From: DATENM01 sp045807725
GTDB lineage: Bacteria > Acidobacteriota > Blastocatellia > UBA7656
NCBI GenBank assembly: GCA_045807725.1
Contig: JBJMGV010000054.1
Location: 61,061 to 125,060 of the forward strand
Length of the DNA: 64,000 nucleotides
Direction of reading: 5' to 3'
A program made the position numbers and the translations under genes. A model generated the notes under the pieces. It did not search any database. It was not told the DNA's origin and saw only the letters and a list, made by a program, of their open reading frames with translations. Shown here one piece after another: positions 61,961-64,000 of the stretch (position 1 is the first letter of the stretch; every line of letters begins with the position of its first letter).

Positions 61961-63616
61961 TTACAATGTCTCGACGCTCGGCAGGAACTTCGGCGCGCGG
62001 CGATGTTTCGTCGCCTGCTCGTAAGCGTAAGCCAGCTTGATGAGCATAGGCTCAGTCCAGGCGCGGCCCGCGAACGAGATGCCGACCGGCAGTCCATAAA
62101 CAAAGCCTGCCGGCACGGTGATGTGCGGGTAGCCGGCGACGGCGGTCGGCGTCGAAAAGCCGCCCGTGAAGTGATCGCCGTTCAGTAGATCGGTCTTCCA
62201 CGACGGGCCGCCGGTCGGCGCGATGAACGCGTCGAGCTTATGCTTCGTCATCACCGCGTCGATGCCTTCCGTGCGCGACAGGCGCAGGTTGTTCGCCAGC
62301 GCCTTGCGATAGGCCGGGTCGTTGAGGCCGCCTTTGGCCTCGGCCTTCAACATAATCTCCTGGCCAAAGTAAGGCATCTCTTTGTCGGCGTTCTTTTCAT
62401 TAAATGCGATGATCTCTTTCAGCGAATGCACCGGCGCGCGCTCGCCGAGCGTGACGAGGTAAGCGTTCAGGTCGGCCTTGAATTCATAGAGCAGGACTTC
62501 CATCTCAGAGTCATCGAACTTGCCGGCAGTCTCGATGTCCGCCGGATCAATGATCTCCGCGCCGAGCCGTTTCATCACATCAATCGCATCGGTCATCAGC
62601 TTATCGACGCGGTCATTGAAGCCGAATGATTTGCGCGCGACGCCGATGCGCGCGCCTTTCATTCCGTTCGCATCGAGAAACTTCGTGTAATCGGCAGCGC
62701 CTTTGCCGCGACTGTCAGCCGTCGCCGTATCGCGCGCATCTATGCCGGTTATAGCCGTGAGCAGAATCACCGCGTCCGTCACCGTGCGCGCCATCGGCCC
62801 GGCTGTGTCCTGGCTGTGCGCTATCGGAATGATCCCCGCGCGGCTCACCAGCCCAAGCGTCGGCTTAATGCCGACCAGCCCGCACGTAGACGAAGGGCAG
62901 ACCACTGAGCCATCCGTCTCAGTGCCAACCGCAATGGCCGCGAAGTTGGCCGACGCCGCCGCGCCCGACCCGCTGCTCGACCCACACGGGTTGCGGTCGA
63001 GCGCGTAAGGGTTGCGCGTCTGCCCGCCGCGCCCGCTCCAGCCCGATGTTGAATGAGTCGAGCGAAAGTTCGCCCACTCGCTCAGATTAGTCTTGCCTAA
63101 AATCACTGCGCCCGCCGCGCGCAACCGTTCAACGATGAACGCGTCTTTCGACGGCGTTGAGCCGAGCAAAGCAAGCGAACCGGCGGTCGTCATCATCTTA
63201 TCCGCCGTATCAATATTGTCTTTGATGAGCACAGGGATGCCGTGCAGCGGGCCGCGACTTCCCTTGGCTTTGCGCTCGCGGTCGAGCGCGTCGGTGATGG
63301 CGAGCGCGTCGGGGTTCAACTCGATGATGGAATTGACCGCCGCGCCGCGCTTGTCTATCTCGTCGATGCGAGCCAGATAGCTCTCGGCTATCGAGCGGGC
63401 CGTGTGCTTGCCCGATTGCATAGCGCTTTGCAAATCGGCGACGGTCGCTTCTTCAAACTCGAATGGCCTGGCCTGATAAGCGACGCCGGCGGCTTCGGCT
63501 GATCCGCCCAAGCTCGGGTTGGCGACGGCGAGCGCGCCGGCGCAAGTGCTGAGCTTGAGAAATTGGCGGCGGCTGTTGATTATCTCTGCTTGATCTTTGT
63601 TTGTGCGCTTGCTCAT
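61961..63616 (-). CDS. Tat-exported amidase (amidase signature family)
   Basis: A 551-residue amidase. The N-terminus carries a twin-arginine signal (NSRRQFLKLSTCAGALAVA). Catalytic Lys132 (IPVLIKDNIDT), cis-Ser in GSSSGSGAAAS (about 213) and nucleophile Ser237 (TDGSVVCPSS) form the Ser-cisSer-Lys triad, so it is a GatA-related hydrolase but not a tRNA amidotransferase (it is exported and lacks GatB/C neighbours). Substrate is an unknown amide. Convergent with arsM, 23 bp apart. Confidence 0.9.
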   Translation of the reverse strand: MSKRTNKDQAEIINSRRQFLKLSTCAGALAVANPSLGGSAEAAGVAYQARPFEFEEATVADLQSAMQSGKHTARSIAESYLARIDEIDKRGAAVNSIIELNPDALAITDALDRERKAKGSRGPLHGIPVLIKDNIDTADKMMTTAGSLALLGSTPSKDAFIVERLRAAGAVILGKTNLSEWANFRSTHSTSGWSGRGGQTRNPYALDRNPCGSSSGSGAAASANFAAIAVGTETDGSVVCPSSTCGLVGIKPTLGLVSRAGIIPIAHSQDTAGPMARTVTDAVILLTAITGIDARDTATADSRGKGAADYTKFLDANGMKGARIGVARKSFGFNDRVDKLMTDAIDVMKRLGAEIIDPADIETAGKFDDSEMEVLLYEFKADLNAYLVTLGERAPVHSLKEIIAFNEKNADKEMPYFGQEIMLKAEAKGGLNDPAYRKALANNLRLSRTEGIDAVMTKHKLDAFIAPTGGPSWKTDLLNGDHFTGGFSTPTAVAGYPHITVPAGFVYGLPVGISFAGRAWTEPMLIKLAYAYEQATKHRRAPKFLPSVETL

Positions 63617-63897
63617 CGCTCCTCCACTAAAGATAAAGTTAATTACAAAAACTCACTGTGATGGGTTGAAGACTGAAAGGCGAGGCACAAGCATAACATC
63701 TCTTTCGGCAAAAGAAAAAATCGCCCGCCGCGAGAAGGCGACGGGTCTTCCACCCTCTTAAATTTACCAATCGCTCGCGCGGCGTAGCTCTCAGGCATTC
63801 CCAGATGCGTCATCCGGTTCAACGCCGCACACGCGAGGCATCTCTCACCGCCCCCCCTGCAAACGAGATTGCCAACCGAGAGCCGATCAAATAAAAA
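63617..63897. other. intergenic region without a gene
   Basis: A GC-rich imperfect hairpin around 63721-63752 is followed on the minus strand by an A/T tract, which could be a terminator of unclear ownership. Otherwise no features seen. Confidence 0.35.
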
Positions 63898-63937
63898 CTC
63901 CTGAGAGCTTGACTGTCAGATCTCGTCTCTCAGGAGG
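63898..63937 (+). promoter_or_regulatory. 10-bp dyad covering the Shine-Dalgarno of the last gene
   Basis: CTCCTGAGAG (63898-63907) and CTCTCAGGAG (63927-63936) are perfectly complementary, with a 19-base loop. The right arm contains the AGGAGG (63932-63937) of the gene starting at 63947, so folding would hide the ribosome-binding site. It could instead be an operator. Confidence 0.6.
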
Positions 63938-63946
63938 ACATTCTTC

Positions 63947-64000
63947 ATGTCTTGGTTCGATTTATACTTCCTCATCCGCCTCATGACAACTGATTGGCGC
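63947..64000 (+). CDS. partial gene running off the window
   Basis: ATG after AGGAGG at good spacing; the visible 18 residues read MSWFDLYFLIRLMTTDWR. Too short to classify; cut by the window end. Confidence 0.45.
   Translation, partial: MSWFDLYFLIRLMTTDWR

Overview
The window looks like a chromosomal segment of an Acidobacteriota bacterium, most likely class Blastocatellia; this is inferred from family content only. The pointers are two very large TonB-dependent receptors that carry an N-terminal carboxypeptidase-regulatory-like domain, a PadR regulator directly followed by a duplicated FtsX/MacB-type orphan permease (the ADOP arrangement), many exported hydrolases (M14, S9, S8, S55), GC-rich coding sequence, and a Gram-negative envelope (porin, TonB receptors, cytochrome bd). 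I see no prophage, insertion sequence or CRISPR array.

Layout: 0.2-5.4 kb, exported S55-like protein, exported beta-propeller protein and L,D-transpeptidase. 5.5-8.6 kb, LOG-family protein, RlmI-like methyltransferase, folK and a small zinc-ribbon protein. 8.8-13 kb, both halves of a heterodimeric ABC exporter with a retropepsin-like protein between them. 13-14.6 kb, thioesterase, alkyltransferase-like DNA-repair protein and DinB protein. 14.7-15.3 kb, a gene-free stretch rich in hairpins that ends in a strong terminator. 15.4-21.2 kb, ferredoxin/metallo-beta-lactamase fusion, PhyH oxygenase, M14 peptidase and acyltransferase. 21.2-25.2 kb, PadR plus ADOP and an AlkZ-related protein. 25.3-33.1 kb, two TonB receptors and small exported proteins. 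34-41.3 kb, amino-acid permease, a beta-helix surface protein and cydAB. 41.5-49.4 kb, an alcohol dehydrogenase broken by one amber codon, an SRPBCC protein, S9 peptidase, DUF4404 protein, an exported nuclease-like protein and a subtilase. 49.6-55.8 kb, tRNA-Leu, rnr, recJ, a haem protein, SDR and PilZ. 56-60 kb, porin and a DUF4139 protein. 60-64 kb, a repeat composite, arsR/arsM, a Tat-exported amidase and the start of one more gene.

The most unusual material is non-coding. At least ten gene ends carry clusters of 7-8 bp words repeated in tandem, usually with a second cluster in inverted orientation; the word differs from locus to locus but the architecture is the same. These repeats supply stop codons or terminal extensions to several genes. 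One of them encloses an array of eight hairpin elements (five direct at a 51-bp period, three inverted) whose stems change in a compensatory way. Other items worth checking are a candidate structured RNA before 15.33 kb, an exported solitary PD-(D/E)XK-like protein at 46.7 kb, and the amber-split dehydrogenase whose stop is immediately followed by an ATG.
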